From JAKAGZ01 sp964412105 (GTDB lineage: Bacteria > Bacteroidota > Ignavibacteria > Ignavibacteriales > Ignavibacteriaceae), in the NCBI GenBank assembly GCA_964412105.1, contig CAYPNM010000015.1:3759-67758 (forward strand): a stretch of 64,000 nt of DNA. Direction: 5' to 3'. Made by a program: the position numbers and the translations under genes. A model generated the notes under the pieces. The model was not told the DNA's origin. It saw only the letters and a program-made list of their open reading frames with translations, and searched no databases. The stretch's first letter is position 1, and every line of letters begins with the position of its first letter. This document shows positions 1 to 9,760 of this stretch, piece after piece.

Positions 1-363
1 AGGATAGTTAACACTGATGTCAATTATTTTGAAGGAAAGCCGGAAGAGCAACTTGATAATTCGAAAGCCGTATTTGTTAGAAATGTACAAAAAGACAAAA
101 GAGAAATTGTACCTGCAAAACAGTCAGTAAGGACCTTGACAAACGATTTAAATTCATTTTCAAAAAATGTTATGCCCGATCTGACACATTACAGCCTTAG
201 AGATGGGATTAAAATTCTAACACTGCTTGGGATAAAATATAAAGTAAACGGATCTGGTGTAATCGTTTCTCAAAGCATAAAAGCCGGACAAAAGATTTCA
301 AAAGGATTGATCTGTAATATTGATTGCAAGGAAGCTCAAATTAATGGTGCGTCAGTTTATTGA
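1..363 (+). CDS. Penicillin-binding protein (FtsI/PBP2-like), C-terminal PASTA end, partial
   Basis: Frame 1 is open from the first base to a TGA at 361-363, so this is the 3' end of a gene that starts before the window. From about base 172 the translation (MPDLTHYSLRDGIKIL...) has the proline-aspartate start and shape of a PASTA domain, the muropeptide-binding module found at the end of some class B penicillin-binding proteins. Its place directly before murE is where ftsI/pbpB lies in dcw clusters, so a septal transpeptidase is the likely identity; the catalytic domain is not in view. The stop overlaps the murE start (TGATG), which implies translational coupling. Confidence 0.85.
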   Translation, partial: RIVNTDVNYFEGKPEEQLDNSKAVFVRNVQKDKREIVPAKQSVRTLTNDLNSFSKNVMPDLTHYSLRDGIKILTLLGIKYKVNGSGVIVSQSIKAGQKISKGLICNIDCKEAQINGASVY

Positions 364-1826
364 TGGAATTGACTCAATTATTAAATAGTATACACGCTAT
401 TCAGGTTGTTGGACAGGTACAGAGGAAAGATGTTGAGTCCATTGTTTATGATTCAAGAAAGGTAAAAAGGAATTCAGTCTTTGTGGCTATTAAGGGATTT
501 AATACAGACGGGCACAAATTTATTCTTGATGCAATAAGCAAAGGGGCACTTGCAATTGTTCTTGAGGATAATAAAGCGGTTCCTGAGGACATTCTTGTTG
601 GACAGGGAATAGCGAAGATTCTTGTGAAGGATAGCAGGGTGGCTTTAGCAGAATTATCAAATTATTTTTTTAAGGAGCCATCAAGAAGAATTAAGTTAAT
701 TGGAGTTACCGGGACGAACGGAAAAACAACAACATCCTATTTCGTTAAAAATATTTTGGAAGCTGCCGGTAATAAAACCGGAATAACAGGAACGATAGCA
801 AATTATATAGGAAGTGAAAAATTGAGTTCAACTCTTACAACTCCGGAATCAAATGATATGAATGAACTTCTGCTTGAAATGTACAATAAAGGCTGCGGAT
901 ATGCAGTAATGGAAGCCTCCTCTCATTCTTTGTTTTTAAAGAGAACTTATCATTTAAACTTTGCAGCTGCAGTTTTTACAAATATAACTTCTGATCACCT
1001 TGATTTCCATGAGAACTTTGAAAATTACCTGAATGCAAAAAAAATATTGTTTGATTCTCTTGATCAATCAGCAATAGGTGTTTACAATCTGGATGATAAA
1101 AACAGCTCGTTATTAATCAAAGATTCAAGAGCTAAGCTATTTTCTTATGGGATGTCTTCAAACGCCGATTTCATTTTGAAAGACATTAAATATGATCTAA
1201 ATGGTACTAATTTTATTATAGAACGGAATGGATATAAATATCAGGCAAACACTACTCTTGTTGGGGAATTCAATGCGTATAATGCAGGAGCTGCCTTTGC
1301 GGTCACTGTATTACTTGGTATAGATGAAGAAAAAGCAGTTGAAGGGATCAAAAATACAAGACAGGTCTCAGGAAGATTTGAAATTATTGGGGAGGGATCG
1401 AAAAGAGTAATTGTCGATTACTCTCACACAGCCGATAGCCTGGAAAAAACCTTGCTCGCAATAAAGAAAATTGTAAAAGATGAAAACCCGGTTTATACAG
1501 TATTCGGATGCGGGGGAAATAGAGATAAAACAAAAAGACCCGTGATGGGCAGGATTGCTGCTCAATATAGTAAGAAAGCAATTATTACTTCCGATAATCC
1601 GAGATTCGAAGATCCTTTAGAAATTATCAATGAAATTAAAAAAGGCATTACTTCTGACAATTACGAGATAATTGAAAACAGAGAAGAAGCAATTAAAAAA
1701 GCAATTGAGATTTCTGAAGAAAATGCCGTGATATTAGTTGCAGGTAAGGGTCACGAAAGTTATCAGGAAATAAAAGGAGTAAGGAAACATTTTTCAGATC
1801 AGGAAGTTGCGCGGAAATATTTGTGA
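363..1826 (+). CDS. murE: UDP-N-acetylmuramoyl-L-alanyl-D-glutamate--2,6-diaminopimelate ligase
   Basis: Cytoplasmic Mur ligase that adds the third stem-peptide residue to UDP-MurNAc-L-Ala-D-Glu. About 487 residues, the usual length. The ATP-binding loop GVTGTNGKTTTSYF lies near residues 113-126. The motif DNPR near residue 410 is the known signature of ligases that add meso-diaminopimelate rather than lysine, so the peptidoglycan is predicted to be of the meso-DAP type. ATG at 363 is preferred because it overlaps the upstream stop; a TTG at 360 is also in frame. The 3' end overlaps murF by four bases. Confidence 0.96.
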   Translation: MELTQLLNSIHAIQVVGQVQRKDVESIVYDSRKVKRNSVFVAIKGFNTDGHKFILDAISKGALAIVLEDNKAVPEDILVGQGIAKILVKDSRVALAELSNYFFKEPSRRIKLIGVTGTNGKTTTSYFVKNILEAAGNKTGITGTIANYIGSEKLSSTLTTPESNDMNELLLEMYNKGCGYAVMEASSHSLFLKRTYHLNFAAAVFTNITSDHLDFHENFENYLNAKKILFDSLDQSAIGVYNLDDKNSSLLIKDSRAKLFSYGMSSNADFILKDIKYDLNGTNFIIERNGYKYQANTTLVGEFNAYNAGAAFAVTVLLGIDEEKAVEGIKNTRQVSGRFEIIGEGSKRVIVDYSHTADSLEKTLLAIKKIVKDENPVYTVFGCGGNRDKTKRPVMGRIAAQYSKKAIITSDNPRFEDPLEIINEIKKGITSDNYEIIENREEAIKKAIEISEENAVILVAGKGHESYQEIKGVRKHFSDQEVARKYL

Positions 1827-3214
1827 AAAAAACAAGAATAACTCTTAAGGATGTTTTTAATATACCCGGTGCTGTTATCTATAATCCTGATAGCTATAAG
1901 GAAGTAAGTTCAGTTTCAATTGATTCAAGAAAAATAAAAAGAAATTCGATTTTTATTGCGATTAAAGGCGAGAAATTTGATGGTCACGATTTTGTAAGGG
2001 AAGCACAAAAAAAAGGTGCAATTGCTGTAATGATAAATGAAAACAGATACAAAAATTTTTCAGATCTGGATTTACCAGTAATTACAGTAAAAGATACAGC
2101 TAAAGCTTATGGCGACCTTGCAAAAATCTGGCGAAAAAAAATAAAGATAAAAGTAATTGCAATTACTGGTAGCACCGGCAAAACCACTACAAAGGAAATG
2201 ATGGCTGCTTTGTTAAGTGAAAAATATAAAGTGAACAAAACAATTTTGAATAATAACAACCATATTGGTGTACCTCTGACAATTCTCAGCACGAATGAAA
2301 AGCATCAGGTATTAGTGCTGGAAATAGGTACCAACCATTTTGGAGAAGTAAGCTATTCTGCAAACCTGGCCGAACCTGATTATGCTTTGATTACGAATAT
2401 TGGAAATTCTCATATTGAATTTCTTAAAAATAAAAAAGGTGTTTTGAAGGAAAAGATAGCTCTCTTTGATGCCGCTAAAAATAATGGTGGGACTTTGTTT
2501 GTAAACTACGACGATCCATTGTTAAAGGACACATTTAGAAATTACAGGAATAGATTTTCTTATTCATTTGGATCTAATACAATGGTTAAAGGAAAGTTAA
2601 AAGGCACTGATTCCGAAGGTAAAGAGGTGGTTGAAATAAAATATAAGAATAAAAAAGTAAGTGGCTCTTTTTTGTACGGAGAACAAAATGCTCAGGATTT
2701 ATTAGCAGCTTCGGCCGTTGCTTTCAGGCTAGGCCTGAATAAAAGTCAAATACTTCGGGGTATAAATAAATTCAAAGATTTAGATAAGAGACTAAATATA
2801 AAGAACTATAAAAATAATGTAACGTTGATTGATGATACTTATAATGCAAACCCTGAATCAATGAAATATGCATTTGAGCTAATGAATAAAATTTCAAATA
2901 GCAGGAAAAAAATTGCTGTTCTGGGAGATATGTTTGAGCTGGGCGCTGAAGGAAAAAATCTTCACAGGAAATTAGCGGCCGTGATTAAACAAAACAAAAT
3001 AAACGAAATCTTTCTTCTAGGATCATTGATGAACAATCTTCATAAAGAATTAAAAAAAAATAATAATGTTTCAAGATATTTCCTTAAAAGAAAAGATTTG
3101 CTAGAGTCTCTTTCTAGCCAGGATTATGGAAATTCTGTAATTCTCGTTAAAGGATCGCGCGGAATGAAAATGGAAGAATTCGTAAAAATCATTGAGGATA
3201 AAATTAGCGGCTAA
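1823..3214 (+). CDS. murF: UDP-N-acetylmuramoyl-tripeptide--D-alanyl-D-alanine ligase
   Basis: Cytoplasmic Mur ligase that adds D-Ala-D-Ala to the UDP-MurNAc tripeptide. 463 residues, the normal size. The N-terminal domain carries SIDSRKIKRNSIFIAIKGE, the central ATP loop is AITGSTGKTTTKEMM near residue 113, and the C-terminal part has DDTYNANPESM, typical of MurF. The start is a GTG (1823-1825) within the last codons of murE, giving a four-base GTGA overlap; no separate Shine-Dalgarno site is needed in this coupled arrangement. The stop shares its last base with the mraY start. Confidence 0.95.
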   Translation: MKKTRITLKDVFNIPGAVIYNPDSYKEVSSVSIDSRKIKRNSIFIAIKGEKFDGHDFVREAQKKGAIAVMINENRYKNFSDLDLPVITVKDTAKAYGDLAKIWRKKIKIKVIAITGSTGKTTTKEMMAALLSEKYKVNKTILNNNNHIGVPLTILSTNEKHQVLVLEIGTNHFGEVSYSANLAEPDYALITNIGNSHIEFLKNKKGVLKEKIALFDAAKNNGGTLFVNYDDPLLKDTFRNYRNRFSYSFGSNTMVKGKLKGTDSEGKEVVEIKYKNKKVSGSFLYGEQNAQDLLAASAVAFRLGLNKSQILRGINKFKDLDKRLNIKNYKNNVTLIDDTYNANPESMKYAFELMNKISNSRKKIAVLGDMFELGAEGKNLHRKLAAVIKQNKINEIFLLGSLMNNLHKELKKNNNVSRYFLKRKDLLESLSSQDYGNSVILVKGSRGMKMEEFVKIIEDKISG

Positions 3215-4323
3215 TGCTTTACTATTTATTTGATTATATAAATAAAGTTTTCAGCCCGCCGGGCTTCAAGGTATTCCGTTACCTGACATTCAGGTCCGCT
3301 TTGGCTGCAATTACTGCGCTGTTTCTTGCATTTTATCTTGGGCCTAAAGTGATAAAAATCCTGCAGAAATATCAGATTGGTGAGGCAAAAAAAGAAGACG
3401 GACCAAAATCACATTGGTCCAAAGCTGGCACACCAACTATGGGAGGAATAATATTAATTCTATCAATTGTCGTCCCGGTTCTTTTATGGGCAGACTTAAA
3501 AAGCATTTATGTCATTCTGATACTGGCAGGGACAGTATGGCTTAGCGGTGTCGGCTTTCTAGATGATTACTTAAAAGTAGTTAAGAAATTGCCTAATGGT
3601 TTAATTGCTAGATACAAATTACTTGGTCAGGTAGTAATTGGTCTTATTATAGGCTGTGTAATTTATTTTTCTCCTGAGTTTAAAGATTTCAATACTCTAA
3701 CTACTGTACCCTTTTTAAAGAGTGTGAACCTTAACCTCTCCGTTTTTTATATACCGGTTGTTGTTTTTATTGTAGCTGCTACTTCTAATGCGGTCAATCT
3801 TACTGATGGCCTTGATGGACTTGCCATTGGAATTACCACAATAGTAATGCTTGCACTTGCAGTTATTGCATACATAAGTGGTAATGCCATTTACGCTAAA
3901 TATCTTGATATAATTTTTCTGCCTGGTTCAGGAGAGTTAACTGTTTTTATTTCTGCAGTGATCGGGGCTTCACTCGGATTTCTCTGGTTCAACTCATATC
4001 CAGCTCAGGTTTTTATGGGGGATACCGGATCATTGGCTCTGGGAGGAGCTTTCGGAATTTTATCCGTTCTGGTCAGGAAAGAATTATTGATTCCTATACT
4101 CGGCGGAATCTTTTTTATGGAAACGATATCTGTCATAATTCAAAGATCTTATTTCAAGTACACTAAAAAAAAGTATGGCGAAGGGCGAAGAGTTTTTAAA
4201 ATGGCTCCAATGCATCATCATTTTGAAATGGTTGGTTGGCCGGAACCGAAGATTGTAACTCGATTTTACATAATTGCAATTATTCTGGCAATAATTAGCC
4301 TGGCTTCATTTAAGATACGCTAA
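3214..4323 (+). CDS. mraY: Phospho-N-acetylmuramoyl-pentapeptide-transferase
   Basis: Integral membrane enzyme that moves phospho-MurNAc-pentapeptide from UDP to undecaprenyl phosphate, forming lipid I. 369 residues with about ten hydrophobic segments. Diagnostic motifs are present: KSHWSKAGTPTMGG near the N-terminus, NAVNLTDGLDGLAIG with the catalytic aspartates, FMGDTGSLALGG, and MAPMHHHFE near the C-terminus. Start and stop are each fused with the neighbouring genes (TAATG at both junctions), so expression is tied to murF and murD. Confidence 0.97.
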   Translation: MLYYLFDYINKVFSPPGFKVFRYLTFRSALAAITALFLAFYLGPKVIKILQKYQIGEAKKEDGPKSHWSKAGTPTMGGIILILSIVVPVLLWADLKSIYVILILAGTVWLSGVGFLDDYLKVVKKLPNGLIARYKLLGQVVIGLIIGCVIYFSPEFKDFNTLTTVPFLKSVNLNLSVFYIPVVVFIVAATSNAVNLTDGLDGLAIGITTIVMLALAVIAYISGNAIYAKYLDIIFLPGSGELTVFISAVIGASLGFLWFNSYPAQVFMGDTGSLALGGAFGILSVLVRKELLIPILGGIFFMETISVIIQRSYFKYTKKKYGEGRRVFKMAPMHHHFEMVGWPEPKIVTRFYIIAIILAIISLASFKIR

Positions 4324-5669
4324 TGGAAATAAGAGATAAAAAAATATCGATTATTGGAGCCGCTAGAAGTGGAATAGGCGCAGCAAAACTGGTTAAGAAA
4401 CTGGGAGGTAGGCCGTTTGTAAGTGATTCTGGTGAAGAAAAAAAACTGGTAAATCAAATAAAAATTCTTAAGGAAAATGAGTTTGAATTCGAGGTTGGAA
4501 ATCATACTGAAAAAGTTTTCGATTGCGATTTGATGGTGATTAGTCCGGGTGTTCCATCAGATGCAAAAGTGATAGTTACTGCTAAAGAAAGAAATATCAA
4601 CGTAATAGGAGAAGTTGAATTGGCTTCGGCTTTCTGCAAAGGAAATATTATTGCCATAACAGGAACAAATGGAAAGACTACAACGACAAGTTTGTGTGGT
4701 CATCTCTTAAACACCTGTGGAGCAAAAACTTATATGGCTGGTAATATTGGTAATGCTTTTTCAGAGGTGGCCCTGGATGTTAAAGAGGATCAGTTTGTAA
4801 CACTTGAGATATCCAGTTTTCAACTGGATATGATTGAAAATTTTAAGCCGAAGGTTGCTGCTATATTAAATATAACACCGGATCACTTAAATCGTTATGA
4901 AAATAAGTTTGAGAATTACATCTATTCAAAATTTAGAATATTTAAAAATCAAAAGAATACTGATTATCTGATCCTGAATAAAGATGATAAAACGATAAGC
5001 AAATTTCTATCGCCGCATGAAAGCAATGATTTTTACTTCTCATTAAATGATAGTCAGCTGAACGGTTGCTTTAGATTGAATGAAAAAGTTGTATTTAATA
5101 AAGATGGTAAAACTGAGTTCGAATGTCAGGTCTCTGATATTTTTATTCCAGGTGAACATAATGTAGCCAATGCAATGTCGGCAATAACTGCCTTAAAAAT
5201 CTTCAACTTTGATAATGAGAGAATCAAAGAGGGTTTGAGAACCTTTAAAGGCGTTGAGCACAGACTTGAATTTGTGCGTGAGCTGGATGATGTGAAATAT
5301 ATAAATGATTCGAAAGCAACTAATGTTGATTCGGTATGGTATGCACTTCGCAGTTTTAATGAACCAATTTTTCTCATACTTGGAGGGCAGGATAAAGGAA
5401 ATGATTACAATCAGATAAAAGAATTGGTTCTGGAACGTGTAAAGAAAATATATGCGATCGGATCTTCCGCTGATAAGGTTTTTAATTTTTTCCATCATGA
5501 TGTAAAAGTAGAAATAAAAAAAACGTTGCATGATGCAGTTCTATCTGCAAATAATGAGGCGAGAGAGGGTGAAGTGGTTTTGCTTTCACCTGCCTGTGCT
5601 AGTTTTGATCAATTTGATAATTATGAGCACAGGGGAAGAGTTTTTAAAGAAACGGTAAACAATTTATAG
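4323..5669 (+). CDS. murD: UDP-N-acetylmuramoyl-L-alanine--D-glutamate ligase
   Basis: Cytoplasmic Mur ligase adding D-glutamate to UDP-MurNAc-L-Ala. 448 residues, as expected. The N-terminal part has a Rossmann-like start (KISIIGAARSGIGAAKLV) followed by ISPGVPSD; the ATP loop AITGTNGKTTTTSLCG lies near residue 116, and the C-terminal domain has FLILGGQDKGNDY and LLSPACASFDQFDNY, both typical of MurD. It begins one base inside the mraY stop and is followed immediately by the ftsW ATG. Confidence 0.96.
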   Translation: MEIRDKKISIIGAARSGIGAAKLVKKLGGRPFVSDSGEEKKLVNQIKILKENEFEFEVGNHTEKVFDCDLMVISPGVPSDAKVIVTAKERNINVIGEVELASAFCKGNIIAITGTNGKTTTTSLCGHLLNTCGAKTYMAGNIGNAFSEVALDVKEDQFVTLEISSFQLDMIENFKPKVAAILNITPDHLNRYENKFENYIYSKFRIFKNQKNTDYLILNKDDKTISKFLSPHESNDFYFSLNDSQLNGCFRLNEKVVFNKDGKTEFECQVSDIFIPGEHNVANAMSAITALKIFNFDNERIKEGLRTFKGVEHRLEFVRELDDVKYINDSKATNVDSVWYALRSFNEPIFLILGGQDKGNDYNQIKELVLERVKKIYAIGSSADKVFNFFHHDVKVEIKKTLHDAVLSANNEAREGEVVLLSPACASFDQFDNYEHRGRVFKETVNNL

Positions 5670-6806
5670 ATGAAAAAACTTGGCTTAACAATATTTTTTG
5701 ACGCATTTGCACTAATGCTGCTCGGATTAATAATAGTTATGAGCGCAAGTAGTACATACAGTGTTATCAGATTTGATAGTCTGTTTCACCTTTTTAATTC
5801 ACACTTATTTAAGGTGATAATTGGCATAATTGCAATGGTATTCTTCTGTGCAGTTCCGTATGAAATTTATAAAGGCTTCAGCAAGCCTGCCATTATTATT
5901 ATGACAATTATTTTGATACTGACTCTATTCATCGCTCCGAATATAAAAGGAGCAGGAAGGTGGATCAATCTTGGATTTTTTTCATTTCAACCTGCCGATG
6001 TGGCTAAACTGGTTTTAATAGTACACCTTGCTGCAATGATTGAAGACAAAGGTGAGTCACTTAAAGTTTATAAAGAAGGATTCCTTTATTTGTTGATCTG
6101 GGTTCTTGTTATTGCCGGGCTAATTTTAATTCAGCCTAATGTTAGCAACGCAATTTTGCTTGTGTTTATTTCTTTTATAATGCTGTATATCGGTGGTGCA
6201 AAGTTTACCCACATTATGGGAACAGCTTTTCTATGTTTAATTGCAGGAGCCGGAGCGGCCATGTTGTTTGCACATTCCCGCGAAAGGATACTTTCCTTTA
6301 TAACTGCAGTTAATACAGGGGGCACAGCAAATATTCAGGTAAAGCAGGCATTACTCGGACTTGGCAGTGGTGGAATTTTCGGTGTTGGGCTTGGGCACAG
6401 CATGCAAAGCAATTTGTTTTTACCGGAGTCGTATGGTGATTTTATTTTTGCCATAGTTGGTGAAGAGCTTGGCTTTTTAGGATCTTTTATAGTTTTATTC
6501 AGCTATCTGGTTCTGTTCATTGCCGGAATTTTAATTGCCAAAAAAACAAAAGATACATTCGGACAACTGCTGGCTTTCGGAATAACCTTTTCAATTATTC
6601 TTTATGCACTTATAAATGCTGCGGTTGCAACAGGTCTTGTACCTACTACCGGACTTCCTTTACCGTTTATAAGCTATGGTGGAACTTCTCTCGTCTTTTT
6701 GTGCATTTCGGTAGGCATATTGGTAAACATAGCTTATACAAATGCAAAAAGAGAAAATGCTATTAACAATAATCCATCAGCCTCAATGATGAACAAAGGA
6801 GAGTAA
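5670..6806 (+). CDS. ftsW: SEDS-family peptidoglycan glycosyltransferase FtsW
   Basis: Multi-pass inner-membrane SEDS protein that polymerises lipid II at the septum together with its class B penicillin-binding protein. 378 residues with about ten hydrophobic segments. Family marks include LGLIIVMSASS near the N-terminus, RWINLGFFSFQPADVAKL, GVGLGHSMQ and the C-terminal ISYGGTSLV. Position between murD and murG argues for FtsW rather than RodA. The ATG abuts the murD stop, and the TAA overlaps the murG ATG by one base. Confidence 0.94.
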   Translation: MKKLGLTIFFDAFALMLLGLIIVMSASSTYSVIRFDSLFHLFNSHLFKVIIGIIAMVFFCAVPYEIYKGFSKPAIIIMTIILILTLFIAPNIKGAGRWINLGFFSFQPADVAKLVLIVHLAAMIEDKGESLKVYKEGFLYLLIWVLVIAGLILIQPNVSNAILLVFISFIMLYIGGAKFTHIMGTAFLCLIAGAGAAMLFAHSRERILSFITAVNTGGTANIQVKQALLGLGSGGIFGVGLGHSMQSNLFLPESYGDFIFAIVGEELGFLGSFIVLFSYLVLFIAGILIAKKTKDTFGQLLAFGITFSIILYALINAAVATGLVPTTGLPLPFISYGGTSLVFLCISVGILVNIAYTNAKRENAINNNPSASMMNKGE

Positions 6807-7909
6807 TGAGTGAAAAAGATAATAAATACAGGTTCCTATTCGCAGGCGGTGGTACGGGCGGACATTTATTTCCGGCTGTGGCAGTTGCGGATAAGATTAA
6901 GTCTCTTATCCCTGAAGCTGAAATCTTATTTATTGGTACAAAATCTAAAATTGAAGGTAAGGTTGTTCCTGAACTCGGTTATAAATTTTGTTCAATATGG
7001 ATCAAAGGATTTGCAAGAAAATTCAACGCAGAAAATTTATTATTTCCAATAAAGTTAATTGTTTCAATAATTCAATCAATAATAATTAATATGAAATTCA
7101 GGCCAATAGTAGCAATAGGATCAGGTGGGTATGTCTCCGGTCCTGCTATTTATGGTGCTTCACTAATGGGAGCAAAAATTATTTTGCTTGAGCAAAATAG
7201 TTATCCGGGTGTTACAACCAGGTTATTGGAAAAATATGCTGATGAAGTACATATCAGCTTTGATGATTCAAGAAAGTATTTCAGGTTTAACGAAAAACTG
7301 CACTTAACCGGCAATCCTGTTAGGGAAAGCTTGAAGAGAGTTTCTAAAGCGGATGCTGCAGGATATTTCAACCTGTTAGCAGATAAAAAGACCCTACTGG
7401 TTCTGGGCGGAAGTCTCGGAGCCGCAGCCATTAATCAATCTGTTGCATCTGTTGTTAAAGGATTTGAAAAAGCTGACTTACAGGTAATATGGCAAACCGG
7501 GAGGAATAGTTTTAATGCCTTTAAATCATTTGAATCTGATAAGGTTAGAGTTTTTCCATTTATTGAAAAAATGGATATAGCTTACTCTGCTTGTGATCTT
7601 CTGCTTGCTCGTGCAGGAGGCATAACGATAGCAGAATTCCTGACGCTGGCGATTCCCTGCATCTTGGTTCCATCCCCCAATGTTGCGGAGAATCACCAGT
7701 ATTATAATGCAAAATCCTTATCGGATAAAGGCGCAGCATTGCTGATCGATGAAAAATTCTTGAAGGATTCAATTTTTGATAAAGTAATCTCATTAATAAA
7801 TGATGAAAAAGGTTTGGCAACTTTAAGGGACAATGCACAAAAACTGGCCAGACCGGAAGCTGCTGCTATTATCGCACAAAAAGCAATTAGGTATGCGGAA
7901 TCAGTATGA
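6806..7909 (+). CDS. murG: UDP-GlcNAc--lipid I N-acetylglucosamine transferase
   Basis: Membrane-associated GT-B glycosyltransferase that converts lipid I to lipid II. 367 residues. The N-terminal nucleotide loop GGGTGGHLFPAVAVA, the GSGGYVSGP loop, LTGNPVRE at the interdomain region and LARAGGITIAEFL in the UDP-GlcNAc site are all present. The start shares one base with the ftsW stop. The end overlaps by four bases (ATGA) the start of the small membrane gene that follows. Confidence 0.96.
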   Translation: MSEKDNKYRFLFAGGGTGGHLFPAVAVADKIKSLIPEAEILFIGTKSKIEGKVVPELGYKFCSIWIKGFARKFNAENLLFPIKLIVSIIQSIIINMKFRPIVAIGSGGYVSGPAIYGASLMGAKIILLEQNSYPGVTTRLLEKYADEVHISFDDSRKYFRFNEKLHLTGNPVRESLKRVSKADAAGYFNLLADKKTLLVLGGSLGAAAINQSVASVVKGFEKADLQVIWQTGRNSFNAFKSFESDKVRVFPFIEKMDIAYSACDLLLARAGGITIAEFLTLAIPCILVPSPNVAENHQYYNAKSLSDKGAALLIDEKFLKDSIFDKVISLINDEKGLATLRDNAQKLARPEAAAIIAQKAIRYAESV

Positions 7910-8391
7910 GTAATGAATCAATGAATCAGAATATAAAGTTCAAATATAAAATGTCGTTTTACTATGTGTCGACAATTATTTACTTCGTTGCATTTTTGCT
8001 CTACGTATTGATTCGTGGTGAATTTGTTGAAGGTTCATTCAAACTTATAACTAAAGATCCAATAATTTATTTCTTCGGTATTATAGTTATGATATCGCTT
8101 TTTAGTCTGTTGTTTAATTTATATAAAAGCAGATACTTGGAGTTTGGGAACGCCAGCATAACACTCGGTGATCGTTTCAGAGTTAGAGAATTCAGGTTTG
8201 AGAATATTAAAAGAATGAAAATTTCACCTTTGAAGAAGGATGATAAAAATGGTGCTTTTAAAATTGTCAGGCTTAAGTTAAAGAACAGAAGGCGTCTGCT
8301 GGTAGTAAGGCCTTATGATTATGAGAATGGGGAGGATTTATTAAAAAGGTTCCAGGAATTAAAATCGGAATTAGAGAAAACTGATGTTTAA
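7906..8391 (+). CDS. Unknown two-TM protein with PH-like C-terminal part, inside the dcw operon
   Basis: 161 residues of unknown function. Two hydrophobic segments, about residues 17-39 and 50-69, are followed by a soluble part of about 90 residues rich in beta strand and basic residues (LEFGNASITLGDRFRVREF, then VRLKLKNRRRLLVVRP) and ending in a helix. This shape resembles the bacterial PH-like domains attached to short membrane anchors; that is an impression of fold, not a family match. It overlaps murG by four bases and murC by eight, so it is an integral operon member and may act in envelope or division assembly. Confidence 0.75.
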   Translation: MSNESMNQNIKFKYKMSFYYVSTIIYFVAFLLYVLIRGEFVEGSFKLITKDPIIYFFGIIVMISLFSLLFNLYKSRYLEFGNASITLGDRFRVREFRFENIKRMKISPLKKDDKNGAFKIVRLKLKNRRRLLVVRPYDYENGEDLLKRFQELKSELEKTDV

Positions 8392-9760
8392 GAATATTAA
8401 AAAAGTACACTTTGTTGGTATTGGCGGTATTGGAATGAGCGGAATTGCAGAAATTCTTCTAAGCCGTGGATTTGAAATTTCGGGATCTGATAAATCTTTG
8501 AGCGAAATTACCAGCAGGTTAAGTGAACTGGGAATTAAAGTTTATGAAGGGCATTCACCTGAAAATTTAAAAGATGTTGATGTGCTTGTTTATTCTTCTG
8601 CCGTTTCCCGCGATAACCCTGAAGTGAAAGCTGCTGCAGAAAGAAAAATACCGATTATAAAAAGATCCGAAATGCTTGCTGAATGTATGAGAATGCAGTA
8701 TGGAATTGGAATAGCTGGAACTCATGGCAAGACAACTACAACATCAATGGTTGGATTGACGTTAACTGAAGGGAAGATCGATCCAACAATTATAGTCGGT
8801 GGAAAATTAAGCGGACTTGGCGGTACAAATGCAAGACTTGGAAAAGGTGAATTTATCGTTGTTGAAGCTGACGAATTTGACAGAACATTTTTAAAGCTGA
8901 CTCCCGCCATTGCAGCCTTAACGACTCTGGAAACGGAGCATCTAGATACCTATAAGGATCTGGATGATATAAAATCAGCCTTTATTGAATTTGCCAATAA
9001 AGTGCCTTTCTATGGTTTTATAGTGCTTTGTATGGATGAACCTGCATTGCTGGATATAATTCCACAGATAAACAAAAAGATTATTACCTATGGTTTAACT
9101 ACTCAGGCAGATATAAGAGCAATAAATATTTCGCATAGTGAATTTTCAAGCAAATTCACTATAAAATATTTTGGTAAAGAATTGGGCGACATCACATTAA
9201 AAATTCCTGGTCTTCACAATGTGAAAAATTCGCTGGTTGCCGTAACAATTGCATATGAGCTCGGGATTGATTTCAAAACAATTAAACGTGCCCTCGAATC
9301 ATTTTCAGGAGTGTACAGAAGATTTGAAGTGAAATATAACAAGGAGATTTTGGTAGTTGATGATTACGCCCATCATCCAACTGAAACCACCGTGGTTCTT
9401 GCTGGAATTAGAGCAGGGTGGGACAGAAGATTGGTTGTGGTCTTTCAACCACATCTTTTTTCAAGGACAAAGGATTTTTACCAGGAATTCGGAAGATCAT
9501 TTTTAAATTCTGACGTTTTTATATGCACGGGTATTTATCCTGCAAGGGAAGAGCCAATCGAAGGAATATCAGGAGAATTAATTTCGAATGCAGCCAAAAA
9601 ATTCGGCCATAAGAACGTCATTTATGTAGATGATAAAAATGATGTTCCAAAAGTTTTAAATGAAATAAAGAAAAGCGGCGATATAATAATAACTATGGGT
9701 GCCGGTGATATCTGGAAGCAGGGTGAAAGATTTGTTGAGTTACTTAGAAAATCAGCTTAA
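8384..9760 (+). CDS. murC: UDP-N-acetylmuramate--L-alanine ligase
   Basis: First Mur ligase of the stem-peptide pathway, cytoplasmic. 458 residues. It opens with the Rossmann motif FVGIGGIGMSGIAEIL, has the ATP loop GIAGTHGKTTTTSMVG near residue 110, VVEADEFDRTFL, and the domain 3 motif DDYAHHPTE. The start lies eight bases inside the upstream gene. Unlike proteobacterial clusters, no murB or ddl follows; ftsQ starts on the next base, the arrangement usual in Bacteroidota. Confidence 0.96.
   Translation: MFKNIKKVHFVGIGGIGMSGIAEILLSRGFEISGSDKSLSEITSRLSELGIKVYEGHSPENLKDVDVLVYSSAVSRDNPEVKAAAERKIPIIKRSEMLAECMRMQYGIGIAGTHGKTTTTSMVGLTLTEGKIDPTIIVGGKLSGLGGTNARLGKGEFIVVEADEFDRTFLKLTPAIAALTTLETEHLDTYKDLDDIKSAFIEFANKVPFYGFIVLCMDEPALLDIIPQINKKIITYGLTTQADIRAINISHSEFSSKFTIKYFGKELGDITLKIPGLHNVKNSLVAVTIAYELGIDFKTIKRALESFSGVYRRFEVKYNKEILVVDDYAHHPTETTVVLAGIRAGWDRRLVVVFQPHLFSRTKDFYQEFGRSFLNSDVFICTGIYPAREEPIEGISGELISNAAKKFGHKNVIYVDDKNDVPKVLNEIKKSGDIIITMGAGDIWKQGERFVELLRKSA

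Noticed and set aside
5193..5531. 112-codon minus-strand frame inside murD
   Set aside because: Antisense shadow of a clear murD gene, with no motif of its own.
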